From: Puccinellia tenuiflora
Lineage: Eukaryota; Streptophyta; Magnoliopsida; Poales; Poaceae
DNA length: 64,000 nt
Direction of reading: 5' to 3'
NCBI GenBank assembly: GCA_012064385.1
Contig: QRDG01001382.1
Span: 209,709 to 273,708, forward strand
Shown: positions 11,820-22,731 of the stretch, piece after piece
How positions within the stretch are numbered: the first letter of the stretch is position 1
How the letters are laid out: every line of letters begins with the position of its first letter
The notes under the pieces: model-generated
Told to the model about the DNA's origin: nothing
The model's input: the letters and a program-made list of their open reading frames with translations, nothing else
Database searches by the model: none
Position numbers and translations under genes: made by a program

Positions 11820-14800
11820 ACATCCCCAAGCTTAACTCATGCTCGTCTCAAGTATGAAAGTGATAAAACTAACATGAACTTTGCAATATAACAACAACAT
11901 GGATATAAGAGATGATTGCCACTTCTACATAAAGTCAAATGATTCATTATTCAAAGAAGTAGCAATATGCAAACAGTTTATAAAGTGACATCAAGTATTC
12001 AATGCAAGGATGTTCAATGATAGTTCACAAAGTGTAACATAAAAGATAGTAATATGGACCACATGTATGCAATATGATAAGTAAGAACATCCTACATAGG
12101 TCATAGAGTGAAGATGAAAATCTAAATATAAAAGGTGGACACTTTGGAAAAGATATATAAATGAGTAGAGGTAAAACATGCATAAGTTTCATCTATCCTC
12201 CAAACTATTCTACTTAAGTTATTGAATTCAATGGTAATACTTGGTGTCAAGCTCTCATTCCCCTATCATAGCATCTTGAATGATTAAAGTTAAATGTGAA
12301 AGCAAATATGAGTAGTGGCCTTGATAAAGTTAAAGGTTAGATGTCTCATGCCCCTTGAATACAAGTACCTACACCATGATTACTCAACTTGGGAAACAAA
12401 GCAAGTTTAAGTTATCTATCATTGTAAGTAAATATGGTATTATCAAGAGCCTCAACTGGGATACCTCTTGTCCCATGATATGGATCAAGCCCACATCAAA
12501 ACAACAAGACAAACAAACATAATGAACAACCTCAACACCCTTTTTATTTACCACTTGATATAGCTTTTTATTGTAAGGTGTATCATAGAAAGTTCAAAAT
12601 AGCATGTAAGTAAATTTCCACCATGAATGATGCATGGCTTAGATTAGCGGCCCAGGTTTCTCTCTAACCATTTATACAAACTCATTTAAACTTAACTCTA
12701 TTTCCACATTATTTCATCATGATAGGCATCCATAAACAAAAGTACATGATATCAACTAAATAAATGATGGAACATGTTGAAAGCTTTGCATGTGACATCA
12801 CATATGGGCTAACTCCCAACCTTAAACATTTATCAAGCCACTATCATCATAATATTAATCACAATGGTTCATGTTTATTAAATGCAATAAAAATAAAGTG
12901 TGCATCAAGTTCGCGAGAGCTTTTTAACCAACTTTTCCCATTACAATAAATAACATAATTATTTTCATTTAGAGGTATAGATAACACAAATAACATGATA
13001 AACATACTTGGAATAGCATAAAGCTAATAGGTAGATATGGTGGACTCACTGGAAAAACTTTGGTTGAAGGTGTTGGAAACAAGTTTTTACTTGTTGGAAT
13101 TTTTGGGCTAGCAAAAGGGAGAAAGCTGACCATCTAGATGCATGCATGAGTGTCCATAGAACTAACTAATTCATGTCAAACAAGGTGAAATAACATACAG
13201 CATCAAAACATGAATAAAAGATAGCTCATGATAAAGCATTTGCAAATTATTACTCATAAAGAAGCTCATGAATCATGCAACTATATGTGTCATTAAAAAT
13301 CAACTTAGACATCCCTTTTACCAATACAATAAAAGCATGCAAGATATTGAAACCCATATTTCCAGTAGCTCTCTCATATAAAAAATTATAGTGGTGGTCT
13401 CAAAACAAAAATCAAACCAAAACAAAAACAAATAAAAGATGCTCCAAGTTATGCGATAAAGTGCATTGATAGAAAAACAGAAGTTAGACATGTGTAAACC
13501 GAGAGTGTGTAGGTCCAGTGGGGTTGTCTTCACATCCCCAAGCTTATGGCTTTCACCATCCTTGGATAACTCATGGTGCATCTCTTCCAATTCCTGTGAA
13601 AAAACTTCAAAACACCGTTTCTCCCATTTCTTTTCTGTGGGGTGACATTAGTAGTGATAGACAAATGCATTACTTGCTGCTTATAATCCTTAGACAAAAA
13701 TTCATATGAATGTCCAGAAAGTTTATAATGTTGTATGCCTATTAATAAACTCAATTGGATCAACAAGATTCAAGTTAAAAGTTCAAAACATGCATCAAAC
13801 AATATTGGACAGAATCTGTCCAGAAAACTGACAGCAGCAAAACGTATTTTTCTACCTGACTTACACATGTCTAAAAATTCTGAAAACATTCATTCATACA
13901 GAGGATGAAAAGTTGCAGTTACAGTTAAAATCTCAACTCATTCGGAGTTACAGAATAAAAATGAAAAATCAAACCGTGCACAGACTTCGTGCAGGAATAA
14001 AATCTCCGAATAGAAATAGCAACTTTGTCAAACCAAAATGGGTAAAACTTGGAACTTTATTAAAAATTCCAGAAACTAAGCTAAGAAAACATTCTCTTGT
14101 TACAGCAAGAGGACACAAATAAAATCAAAAGTAAAAACAACCGGGTTGCCTCCTGTAAAGCGCTTTCTTTATAGCCATATAGCTAGGCTTACTTACTTGG
14201 TATCAAGATGGTTGGAGTGAGGTGGCTTGACATCCCCAAGCTTGAATTCTTGTACTTCTTCGAAACATGTAGGGTGAGCCTAGGGGTAACATCCCCAAGC
14301 TTGAGTGTTTGTCCCTCTTGATCATTGTTCATCACCCTCAACTCTTCCACTTGAAAATTTCTTAACTCATCATAAAACTTGATTAGAGGGGTTAGTGTCT
14401 CCATAAATTAAATCCATATAGGTATAGCAAAGACATATCATGAGTTGATTCTAAACATTAACTACTGTTACTATGGTTTTGTATTGCTCTTTGATCAATA
14501 GAACTACACAAAACACAAGTAATGAGAGTAATGCAAAATAAAGACAGAATCTGTCAAAAACTGAACAGCCCGTAAAGAGTGAATTTTCAGAGGCACTTAC
14601 GTTGCTCAAATCAGAAAACTTTGAACTAATGAATTGTGTATTAATAACTGAAAATTGCTGTCGTAAAATTTCAGGTCAAAATTCCTTTTCTGTGATTTTT
14701 AACATTTTTCTCAGTGAAGCTTAGGAATCTGTTTTCTGGACAGCCATGATAGTTTTAATGATGCTCACATAGGAATAAGAATTGAAACGCAAAGGTGAGC

Positions 14801-15297
14801 ATCAAGGAAAAATATGAAACATATTTAAGTCTCACCCACTTCCTATGCATTGGGATCTTGTAAGAAAATAAATCACTGAAGCATATAGTAATTAGCATAA
14901 GAAGGCAAAACAAGTGGGACTTCAAAAGTTTCAACATAAAGAGAGGAAACTTAATATTATTGAGATATTTAGAGACATGTTTCCCTCTCTCATAATAAAT
15001 TTCAGTAGGTGGATTCAGAACATCAGAAGCATCATGTCCTAATTAATTATAAAGTTCATAAATATCTCTAATTTTTTTGTTGTTTTCCATTTTCTAATTT
15101 TTTTTTGGGTTTTTGATAAATGCAAAACTGAGAGTAAAACTAAGAAAAACTTCAGAACCAAACAAGTTAAAGAGGAACCTCCCCAAGCTTAGACGATTGC
15201 AAGATATAAAACAAGATAAAATAAATCTAAAGTCTAGTGCACACAAGAATAGAAACTTAAGAGCTACGCTCCCCGGCAACGGTGCCAGAAAAGTACT
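11820..15297 (-). other. Non-coding internal region of nested element
   Basis: The sequence is AT-rich without retroelement protein domains; the short open frames here are scattered and unconvincing. It holds the polypurine tract (complement of 11821-11833) and further copies of the same AAGCTTGGGGATG motif on the minus strand at 13533-13545, 14231-14243 and 14290-14302, plus a variant at 15178-15190. It resembles the conserved non-coding cores of large non-autonomous LTR derivatives. Confidence 0.7.
15270..15287 (-). other. Primer binding site of nested element
   Basis: On the minus strand it reads TGGCACCGTTGCCGGGGA. It differs by one base from the host array's tRNA-Asp-type site and lies ten bases from the right LTR. 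Confidence 0.8.
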
Positions 15298-16705
15298 TGA
15301 TAACCCCCAAGAGTAGGGGATCACTATAGCACCTCTCAATGTGGAAGTGGGGTATCGATCCGCAGGAGCAAGAAGGAAAAGTTATCTATTCCCTACAACT
15401 AAAGTGTCACAAGTTTTAGTTGATTATGCGCTAAACAAGTTTAAGGAACAAGATGGTTGACTTAATGGATGAAGGTTTAATGTAACAAACAAAAATGTAA
15501 AAGTGTCCCAATCCTCTTCAATGCAAGAGCACAAGACAGAGGTGTAAACGGTGTTTGGAAATAAGGCCTAGGGATCATACTTTCACTAGTGGACACTCTC
15601 AACAATAATAATATAATTTAATATATAGATATTTCCTCTTCACTATGCTACCCCGAACTATCTTCTAGTTGGATAACAAACACCAATCCATTGTGTAGGG
15701 CTACAAAAAGCACACCTTAAAGTCGCATTCCACATCTAGCGAACCCCACACATGTCAACTTGAGCCCCCTAAATAGTACTAGACAAACACCACAATTTCA
15801 TAGAGACATTCAACACAAATAATAACTCATGATAAGTATTCATGTAATCTTTAGCCTACGAGCCACACACGGTGCACACACTGTCAACTTCACACCATGG
15901 GACAAAGGTGACTCCAGAAATCACATCAATAAAACCACTTAAGTAGCATAATTCATAATATGATAAAGAGTAACATCTATGGATTCAACTAGATTACAAA
16001 GCTCATGATCACATAAAGATCACACCATGGGAGAGAGAGATAAACCACATAGCTACCGGCGTGAGCCCTCAGCCCCGATGAAGGACTACTCCCTCCTCAT
16101 CATGGAGACGGTGGAGATGATCTTGCTGTAGATGTTGACGATGAACATGCCGGAGGGGGTGGAGCCCTCCGGAGGTGGATTCCGGCGGTGTTTCCCCCCT
16201 CCGATCTTCTCCGGCGGTAGCCTTCTGCCTCTCTGTTTCTGGTTTTGTGTTTCTCCGCCGCCCCCCTCTGGAAAACGTCGGGGGACTATTTTTATAGTCG
16301 GTTTTAGGTCACGAGGAAGCTTCGGGAAGAAGGATCGACGCAAACGGGGCCACGAGGGCTGAAAGAGGTGAGCCCACGCGGCTACAGTACCAGGCCGCGT
16401 GGGGCACCCTCTTCTGGCCCTCCGGCCTCCGTTCGCTTGCTTCTTTTGCTCCTAGGTCTTCCTCGTTCCAAAATAATGATCCCCGTAAATTTATAGCTCA
16501 TTATGACGTCGTTAAGGCCCTGAAACAAATAAGGAAAGAAATAGGGGTTTTCTGCCTGCGCAGGATTAATTTCATAAAAAGGGGAAATCATTATTAATTA
16601 CCAAAAAATCATTAAATAATAGTAATATAACCCTTATATGATGCAAATATGAATGGAAAACAAGTGTTATAGTGCAAAGTTCATGTATGCATTTTACATG
16701 CATCA
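15298..16705 (-). repeat. Right LTR (5' LTR) of nested element
   Basis: It pairs with 10413-11819. Its ends are the same TG...CA and the minus-strand TATA-like box is at 16287-16296. As the 5' LTR in the element's own direction it would drive minus-strand transcription into the internal region. Confidence 0.92.
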
Positions 16706-16710
16706 TCCTC
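16706..16710. repeat. Target-site duplication TCCTC, right copy
   Basis: It matches 10408-10412. After it the interrupted Asn-rich gag frame resumes (PNNGNSYG). Confidence 0.9.
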
Positions 16711-17299
16711 CCAATAATGGCAACTCATATGGTAATTCCTATGGTAATTCTTATAATTCTAATAAGAATGTGTCCTCTGATCTTGAAAATGTTTTAAAGT
16801 AATTTATCACTTCACAAGGAGCTTTCAAAAAACCGTTAAAGAAAAACTTGAAAAACTTGATAGTCTTGTCTCTAAAGTGGAAAATCTTGCTCATGATGTT
16901 GAAATTTTAAAAATTAGAACCACTCCTCTTCAAGACAAGCCTACTAAATCTTTGAATGCTCTTTCTATCCAAATTAATAATAATGAGAGGATGTTATCTC
17001 GCTTGCAAGCTAGGTGGGCTAGAGAAGAAGAAGAAGCTAGAATTGCTGAAATGAATAGGAAAACTGTTAAAGTTTATACTATCCAAACTACTAATGAGGA
17101 TCCTCCTAGCCTATTTAAAGATGATGAAATTGATTTTTATAATTGCAATCTTACTGAAGTCGTAAAGTTCCTACAAAAACTTGCTAAGTCACCGGATGCT
17201 AGTAAATTAAATATTGCCTTCACTAAACATATTACCGATGCTCTTATCAAGGCTAGGGAAGAAAAGCTTAAGCTAGAAACTTCTATTCCTAGAAAATGA
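16711..17299 (+). pseudogene. Gypsy gag, 3' part
   Basis: This resumes the gag cut at 10412: Asn/Ser/Gly-rich sequence, a stop near 16800, then an open frame 16877-17299. That frame has a predicted coiled coil (LVSKVENLAHDVEILK; INNNERMLSRLQARWAREEEEAR) and ends at IPRK. The charged helical part probably lies between gag and protease. It ends just before the protease frame. Decayed by at least one stop. Confidence 0.65.
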
Positions 17300-17326
17300 C
17301 AAGTTGGATGGGAACCCACTATTAAG

Positions 17327-17767
17327 ATGAGAATAAATGACTTTTATTGTAATGCTTTGTGTGATCTTGGTGCTAGTGTTTCTGTTATGCCTAAAAGTTT
17401 CTATGAAATGCTTAATTTAAATCCTTTGAAAGAATGCTATTTAAATGTTGATCTTGCTGATTCTTCTAAAAAGAAACTTTTGGGTAAAGTTGATGATGTT
17501 CTTATTGTTGTTAATGATAACTATGTTCCTGTTGATTTTATTGTTATGGACATTGAGTGTAATGCTTCTTCCCCTATTATTTTGGGAAGACAGTTTTTGA
17601 GAACCATTGGTGCTATTATTGATATGAAAGAGGGAAATATAAGATTTCAGTTTCCCCTTAAAAGAGGGATGGAACACTTCCCTAGAAAGAGAAAGAAGCT
17701 TCCTTTTGAATCAATCATAAGGTCAAGCTATGCTCTTGATGTTGCAAAGGTCTCCGGAAAAACTTGA
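17327..17767 (+). pseudogene. Gypsy aspartic protease domain
   Basis: The frame holds NALCDLGASVSVMPKSFY, a retropepsin-like active-site region (normally D-T/S-G-A; here DLGA), followed by a typical flap/hydrophobic segment (VDFIVMDIECNASSPIILGRQFL). It would process gag. No RT, RNase H or integrase follows; the sequence passes at 17768 straight into the 3' non-coding part shared with the second unit (22838 onwards). The unit is therefore gag-protease only, i.e. non-autonomous. Confidence 0.75.
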
Positions 17768-18067
17768 TATATGGCATTGCGCCTAGCTAAAAGGCATTAA
17801 AGAAAAGCGCTTGTTGGGAGACAACCCATCTTTTACTTTCAGTTTGTTTTTGCTTTTCTTGAGTCATAAAGTTGTTGCCTCTATAGCAACTTCATTGTAT
17901 CTTTTTGTTTTGGTTTTTTTGTGCCAAGTTTAGCCTCTAATGCATTGAAAGTGCGAGGTATTGTTTTGCTGTCCAGAAACAGATTATATGTGCCTGTTGC
18001 AGAAAATCTCAAACAATCCCTGAATTTTATCTTTTTCTGATATTTTTAGATAGCAAGCCTGATACTT
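17768..18067 (+). other. 3' non-coding internal region, unit 1
   Basis: It starts with the block ATGGCATTGCGCCTAGCTAA...GTTGGGAGACAACCCATC and aligns with 22838-23130 of unit 2. No gene is seen. It is interrupted by the solo LTR at 18073 and resumes at 21303. Confidence 0.7.
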
Positions 18068-18072
18068 GTATC
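18068..18072. repeat. Target-site duplication GTATC, left copy
   Basis: GTATC precedes the solo LTR and recurs at 21298-21302. The unoccupied homologous site is at about 23131-23145 in unit 2. Confidence 0.9.
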
Positions 18073-18406
18073 TGTTGGGAATATTCCCTAGAGGCAATAA
18101 TAAAATGGTTTATTGGCATATTCATGTTTATGATAATAGTTTATTATCCATGCTAAAATTATATTAACCGGAAACATAATACATGTGTGGAATATAAACA
18201 ACCAGATGTCCCTAGTAAGCCTGTAATGGACTAGTTCGTTAGTCAAGAGATGGTTAAGGTTTCCTAACCATGGACTTGTTATAGTCACTTGATAACGGAG
18301 TCATATCATTGGGAGAGTGATATGATGGACAAGACCCAAATAATAAAGAGTTGCAATTAATCGTGTCACAAAGTTTCGTTGCTAACTCTTTTAGTATTTG
18401 CCAAGT

Positions 18407-18409
18407 ATA
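18407..18409. repeat. CACTA target-site duplication ATA, left copy
   Basis: ATA precedes CACTACTACAG and recurs at 19812-19814. The empty site GCCAAGTATAGTTTCC exists at about 62189-62204 in the related LTR. Confidence 0.9.
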
Positions 18410-19811
18410 CACTACTACAGAAATGCATATTCGTGGCACATCAAAAAATACTACCCGTGGCGCAGGGGCCTGCGCCACTAATTGCCACGCCACGGTAGCA
18501 GATTAGCCATGGTGCATGGACTCTGTGCGCCACCCATAATTATACATACCCGTGGCGCACTGTCCACATGCGCCACGGCTAACCATTTTGGGAATTAAAA
18601 AAAATACCGCCCCGGGGGGCTCGTCTACGCCGCCGCGCCGGGGGTTTCGTGTCTATGCCACTGCGCCGGCATGGGGGGGGGCTCGTCTAGGCCACCACGC
18701 CGGGAGGGATTCATGTCTACGCCACCGCGCCGGCATGAGGGAGCTTCGTTCTGGCAGGCGTTCAAACAGAAGCGTGCCTGCCACTTCGTCGTCGACCTCG
18801 AGCACGCCATCAGAAAGCTGCTCGACGCCAGGCTCTGTCCTGCTGCTCGCCGTCGCTACCAGGCCTGCTCGACGCGGCTTGTGGGGGAGGGGACAGCTGC
18901 GTCCTCCTGCTCGCCGTCAGCGGGCCTCCATCTCGGCCTCGCGCACCTCGGCCTCTCCTCGTCGTGGGGGCCATCGAGTGCGTTGGCGGCTACGGTGGGC
19001 TCCGCAAGCCCTGCCCTCTCCCACGGCCACGACACTCCCTGGCCTCTCTATCGACCACACTGGTAGCTGCGGCACACCATGCGCTCTCCCTCGTCTGCTC
19101 CGGCCGTCGGCCGCGTGAGCAGCAGGGCTCCTCGCGGGGGCCTCCATCCTGGGCAGGGGAGGGGCGCGGAGGAGCGAGCTTGGTCAGCCCGAAGGAGAGA
19201 GCTCCTCGTCGCGGCGGGGGGCTTCACGGGCGGGCGGCGGCAGGCAGCACGCCCGTTCCTCTCCCTATGCCGTGCCCGGCCATTGGACCAGCGAAGGGGA
19301 GGCTCGCTCGGCGCGGTCGATCAGGGATCCTCGTCGTGTGAGGGGCTTCCTTCCAGATAAGGATAAGGAGATAAGGGAAAGGAGGAGAACGTGCCTGCCT
19401 GTGTGGTGGGTGGGTGGTTGACTGTAGATCTAGATCTGATAAAAAGAATATACTGTAGTGAGCCTGTCACCCCGCACCATACATACGCGTGACACACGAA
19501 AGTTGTGCTGCGCCATGGCTAAGATTTGCATCTGGAACCAGAAATATCTGTGTCGTATGTTCGTAGCGATGCGCCACAGGTAGTAACTTAGCCGTGGTGC
19601 ACAAAAATGCGGTGCGCCACGGGTAAAGAGGGTTCACACCAGCCAGCCCGGCCACCACATAGCCGTGGCACACAGAATTTTTGGTGCGCCATGGGTAAGG
19701 CACTACTAGTGGCGCACCATTTTTTGTGCTCCACGACTATATACCCGTGGCGCATCAAAATGGCGGTGCGCCACGACTATTTTTTCACCTATAAGCATTT
19801 TTCTACTAGTG
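18410..19811. mobile_element. Non-autonomous CACTA DNA transposon (1402 bp)
   Basis: The ends are CACTACTACAGAAATGC and, inverted, CACTAGTAGAAAAATGC, flanked by a 3-bp ATA duplication as is normal for CACTA elements. Subterminal regions hold many copies of a CGTGGCGCAC/GTGCGCCACG-type motif in both orientations (e.g. 18432-18560, 19480-19790), the kind of array CACTA transposases bind. The core (about 18585-19340) is GC-rich and encodes no transposase; it may derive from captured host sequence, but I recognise no gene in it. It depends on a transposase supplied elsewhere. Confidence 0.92.
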
Positions 19812-19814
19812 ATA
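19812..19814. repeat. CACTA target-site duplication ATA, right copy
   Basis: It matches 18407-18409. After it the LTR continues with GTTTCCTTAGACCATGAG, as in the uninterrupted relative at 62200. Confidence 0.9.
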
Positions 19815-21297
19815 GTTTCCTTAGACCATGAGATTATATCACTCCCGTTTACTGGAGGAATACTTTGTGGACATCAAACGTCGCTTCGTAACTGGGTGAT
19901 TATAAAGATGGCTTTCAGTTATCTCTGATGGTAAGTTGTTGAGTGACATATATCAAGAGTGGGATTTGTCCCTCCATGTGACGGAGAAGATATCTCCAGG
20001 CCTTCTCGATAATATAGCATCATAAAGTCTGCAGACATGTGATTAGGTGGTAATCACGGAGATCCCATATTATGGACGAGTAAAGAGAACTTGCCGGTAA
20101 CGAGGTTAAACTAGACATGGGGATGTCAACGATTAAATCTTGGGTGAGTAAAATATCGTGAGACAAAGGGAATCGTATATGAGATTAATTGAATCTCCTG
20201 CATCGTGGTTAAATCGATAAATAGTTTTCGTTGATTGTGTGGGAATTAATATGGACATCCCGGTCCCGCTATTAATTATTGAGAGGATCATGTCTACACA
20301 TTCTCAAACCCGTAGGGTCACACACTTAACGCTCCGATGAAGTTAGGGTTAGCGATGAATTAAATGATGGAATAAACGAATGGTGATCCGGAGTCTCGTA
20401 TGGGATCCCAGACATCACGAGGAGTTCCGGAGTAGTCCGGAGAATAAGGCTCATATAAGGAAAGTGGTTTTCGGAGGCATCGGCAAAGTTTCAGAATATT
20501 TCGGTAGGGTACCGGAAGGTTCTAGAAAGTTCTAGTGGAGTCTAGAAGTGGGGCCCACCTAAATTATGGGGCCCACATGGACCAACGGGGTGCAGCAACC
20601 ACATGGGCTGCGCACCACCCATAGGCCCACATGGGCCTAGCCGGCCAAAAAAGGGGAAAGAGAGGAGGTGGAGTCCTAGGAGGACTCGGCTTGCTTGGCA
20701 AGCAAGCAAGTCCTAGGGCCGGCCGACCCTAGGCTTGCCCTTGCCTCTACCTATTTAAGGGGGTGCAGGGAGGGGTGCGGCACACCCTAAGGAGGCCAGC
20801 CCCAAGCCGCACCCCACCAAGCCGCCGCCCCTAAAACCCTAACCCTAGCCGACCTCCTCTACCTTGCCGCTGCGCCACCCCTAGCCCTAGGGCTGGTGCG
20901 CCACCACCTCCCCCTCCTCTTGCTTGGCTTAGGAGAAGCCCTGCTCGTGGATATCTACACCATCATCACCACCACACCGTCGTGCTGCTGAGTTTCATCT
21001 AGCCACGTCTACCTCGCTTGCGGGATCAAGGAGTGGACGTCTTCATCAAGCTGAACGTGTGGATACCGCGGAGGTGCTGCTCGTTGCGGCGCTTCGACGG
21101 ATTGGATCGCGTGGATAATACATCTCCTCGCAACTAGATATGTCTAGTTGCGGGGATCCGACAAAACGCGTTTGTTCGTTCTTCAAGGGTAAGAGATTGG
21201 ATCTCCTTCTTGCTACTTGCATCTAGTAGATTTAGATCATGGGGTTTCTTCCTCTTGTTTCGTAGGAATTTTTTTCTTCTATGCAACGAACCCTTCA

Positions 21298-21302
21298 GTA
21301 TC
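21298..21302. repeat. Target-site duplication GTATC, right copy
   Basis: It matches 18068-18072 and closes the solo LTR insertion. Confidence 0.9.
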
Positions 21303-21513
21303 TATCTTTCGTTAGTTTTGAGTTTTCAGATTTGAGCTACAGAAGTGCCTTGAAAAATTCGATCTTTACAGACTGTTCAGTTTCTAACAGATTCTGCTTT
21401 TATTTTATATTCGTCTCTTTTACTATCGTCAAATGTGATACTCTAGAGGTGGAGTATCATATTGAGGCTTAGTAAACAGTAGCTAATGCCCAATAAAGTT
21501 GTCTGCAATTTGT
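21303..21513 (+). other. Unit 1 internal region, truncated end
   Basis: It continues the 3' non-coding region (aligns with 23136-23344 of unit 2) and stops abruptly after CTGCAATTTGT. The remaining ~2 kb of internal sequence and ~1.25 kb of the next LTR, as judged from unit 2 and LTR C, are missing. Confidence 0.75.
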
Positions 21514-21824
21514 GATCATCATTACTCCTCTGGCCCACTTTCATATTTTCATCTATTTCACTATACAATTAACCGCTTTGTTTTCTGCGAGACCGGAAAG
21601 ATTGACAACCTTTCCGTCGTTGGGGGCAAAGTAATTGGTTGAGTGTGTGCAGGTCCACGTCTGTTGTACATTAAGCACCAGAGATCTTCAACATTCACTT
21701 TGTTGTTGATTTCAAAGTCCTACTAGTTCGATAAACCTCGGTTCGTTAATGAGGGAAAACAGCTACTTACTACATCCACGCCTTCGCTTGGGGCACAACC
21801 CAACGCTACCATCACCGATCATCA
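21514..21824 (+). repeat. Truncated Gypsy LTR B (3' ~310 bp)
   Basis: It aligns with the last ~310 bp of LTR A and LTR C (ATCATCATTACTCCT... to GATCATCA). The left edge is a deletion junction into unit 1's internal region with short ATCATC-like homology. It is followed by its own primer site and leader. Confidence 0.85.
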
Positions 21825-21834
21825 AGTAGTTTTC

Positions 21835-21852
21835 TGGCGCCGTTGCCGGGGA
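21835..21852 (+). other. Primer binding site after LTR B
   Basis: TGGCGCCGTTGCCGGGGA, identical to 9339-9356. It opens the second internal region. Confidence 0.8.
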
Positions 21853-22023
21853 CTTTGGAGCTATAGGCCTACAGCAAGGGGAGTCTCATACTCTCAATCA
21901 CTTTACTTTGTTTTTGTCTTGCTTGCTTTATTTCTCGTTTAGTTTATTTTTCTTGTTGCAAAATTTTAAAACCCCAAAAAATTAGTGTAGCCTTTATTTC
22001 TATCTTGTTATTTTGCTTTGTCA

Positions 22024-22731
22024 TTATGTCTAGCTCTTTGCCTCCTGTTGAAACACCCGAGTCCTAAGTCCTCACCTTCAAACAAAGAGGTGGGGAAAGT
22101 TTGAAAGATGCTTGGTATAGAATTAAAGATGCTCATCGTAGATGCACTAAAAAGCAAGTAGCTACTGTCCTTCTAAGAATTTTTTATATTGGTATCACAT
22201 GTGGTATAAGTTTGTTTTAGACACTATAACAGGTGGAACTTCTTAGGTGCTAGTGCTTCGGAAGCTTTCCATGCTATAGAAAATTTATTTGGAAATCCTC
22301 CTATTGATGATACTATGAAAATTACCTTAGAAGACATTATGAAAAAGTTGGAAGCAATAGAAAGTAATATGCCAAGCATAAGTAAGATAAATGATATGGA
22401 TAAGAAGATTGATAACAACTTTAATAGGGTTAATGGATACATAAGGAATGCTACTAAAAAGGTTAAAACACTCCATTACCCTAAAGATCATCCCGAAGGG
22501 ATAGGTAAACTAGAAGAGACTTTTGATAACTTGGGAGCTACCTTTTCTTCACTTAAACCTAAAAAGGAAGTAACTCCCATACTTAAGGGACCGAAATTTA
22601 TCTTTGTGCCAAATAATACTACTAAAGTAGATGCATCTTTTGTAGGCAATGAAGAAGTAAAAATGGTTAAAGAGGATCAAGTATTCAAGGGCTTGCTGGG
22701 AGCTGCCCCGTATGATAAGTTAAATTTTTAA
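22024..22731 (+). pseudogene. Gypsy gag fragment, unit 2
   Basis: After a leader shared with unit 1, a decayed frame carries GESLKDAWYRIKDAH, typical of Ty3/Gypsy gag, then breaks near 22200-22240. An open frame 22315-22731 follows, with AIENLFGNPP just upstream and a lysine-rich C-terminal part. It differs from the gag of unit 1 (9532-10412), so the two units are not simple duplicates. No protease or polymerase follows; at about 22838 the sequence joins the shared 3' non-coding block. Confidence 0.6.

Larger units (their letters stand above)
10413..16705 (-). mobile_element. Non-autonomous LTR retrotransposon nested in gag
   Basis: Two LTRs of 1407 and 1408 bp (10413-11819 and 15298-16705) bound a 3.48-kb internal region, with a perfect 5-bp duplication TCCTC outside. 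The orientation is minus: the primer site (complement of 15270-15287) lies next to the right LTR, and the polypurine tract (complement of 11821-11833) lies next to the left LTR. No gag, protease, RT or integrase frame is visible internally, so it must borrow proteins. Its primer site and polypurine tract nearly match those of the host array, which suggests it uses a related partner's machinery. The LTRs are very similar, indicating a younger insertion than its host. Confidence 0.92.
18073..21297 (+). mobile_element. BARE1/Angela-like solo LTR (Copia), carrying a CACTA insertion
   Basis: It begins TGTTGGGAATATTCCCTAGAGGC, closely matching the opening of BARE1/WIS/Angela LTRs, and ends CGAACCCTTCA. 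It is flanked by exact GTATC duplications and has no primer site or internal region, so it is a solo LTR formed by LTR-LTR recombination. Removing the 1402-bp CACTA and its 3-bp duplication leaves 1820 bp, close to the normal LTR size of this family. Related copies are at 60560-61863 (minus) and 61864-63727 (plus). A TATA-like TATTTAAG lies near 20752. Confidence 0.93.

Noticed and set aside
18552..19360. Overlapping frames in the CACTA core as genes
   Set aside because: No start, domain or splicing support; three frames are open at once, as expected for GC-rich DNA.
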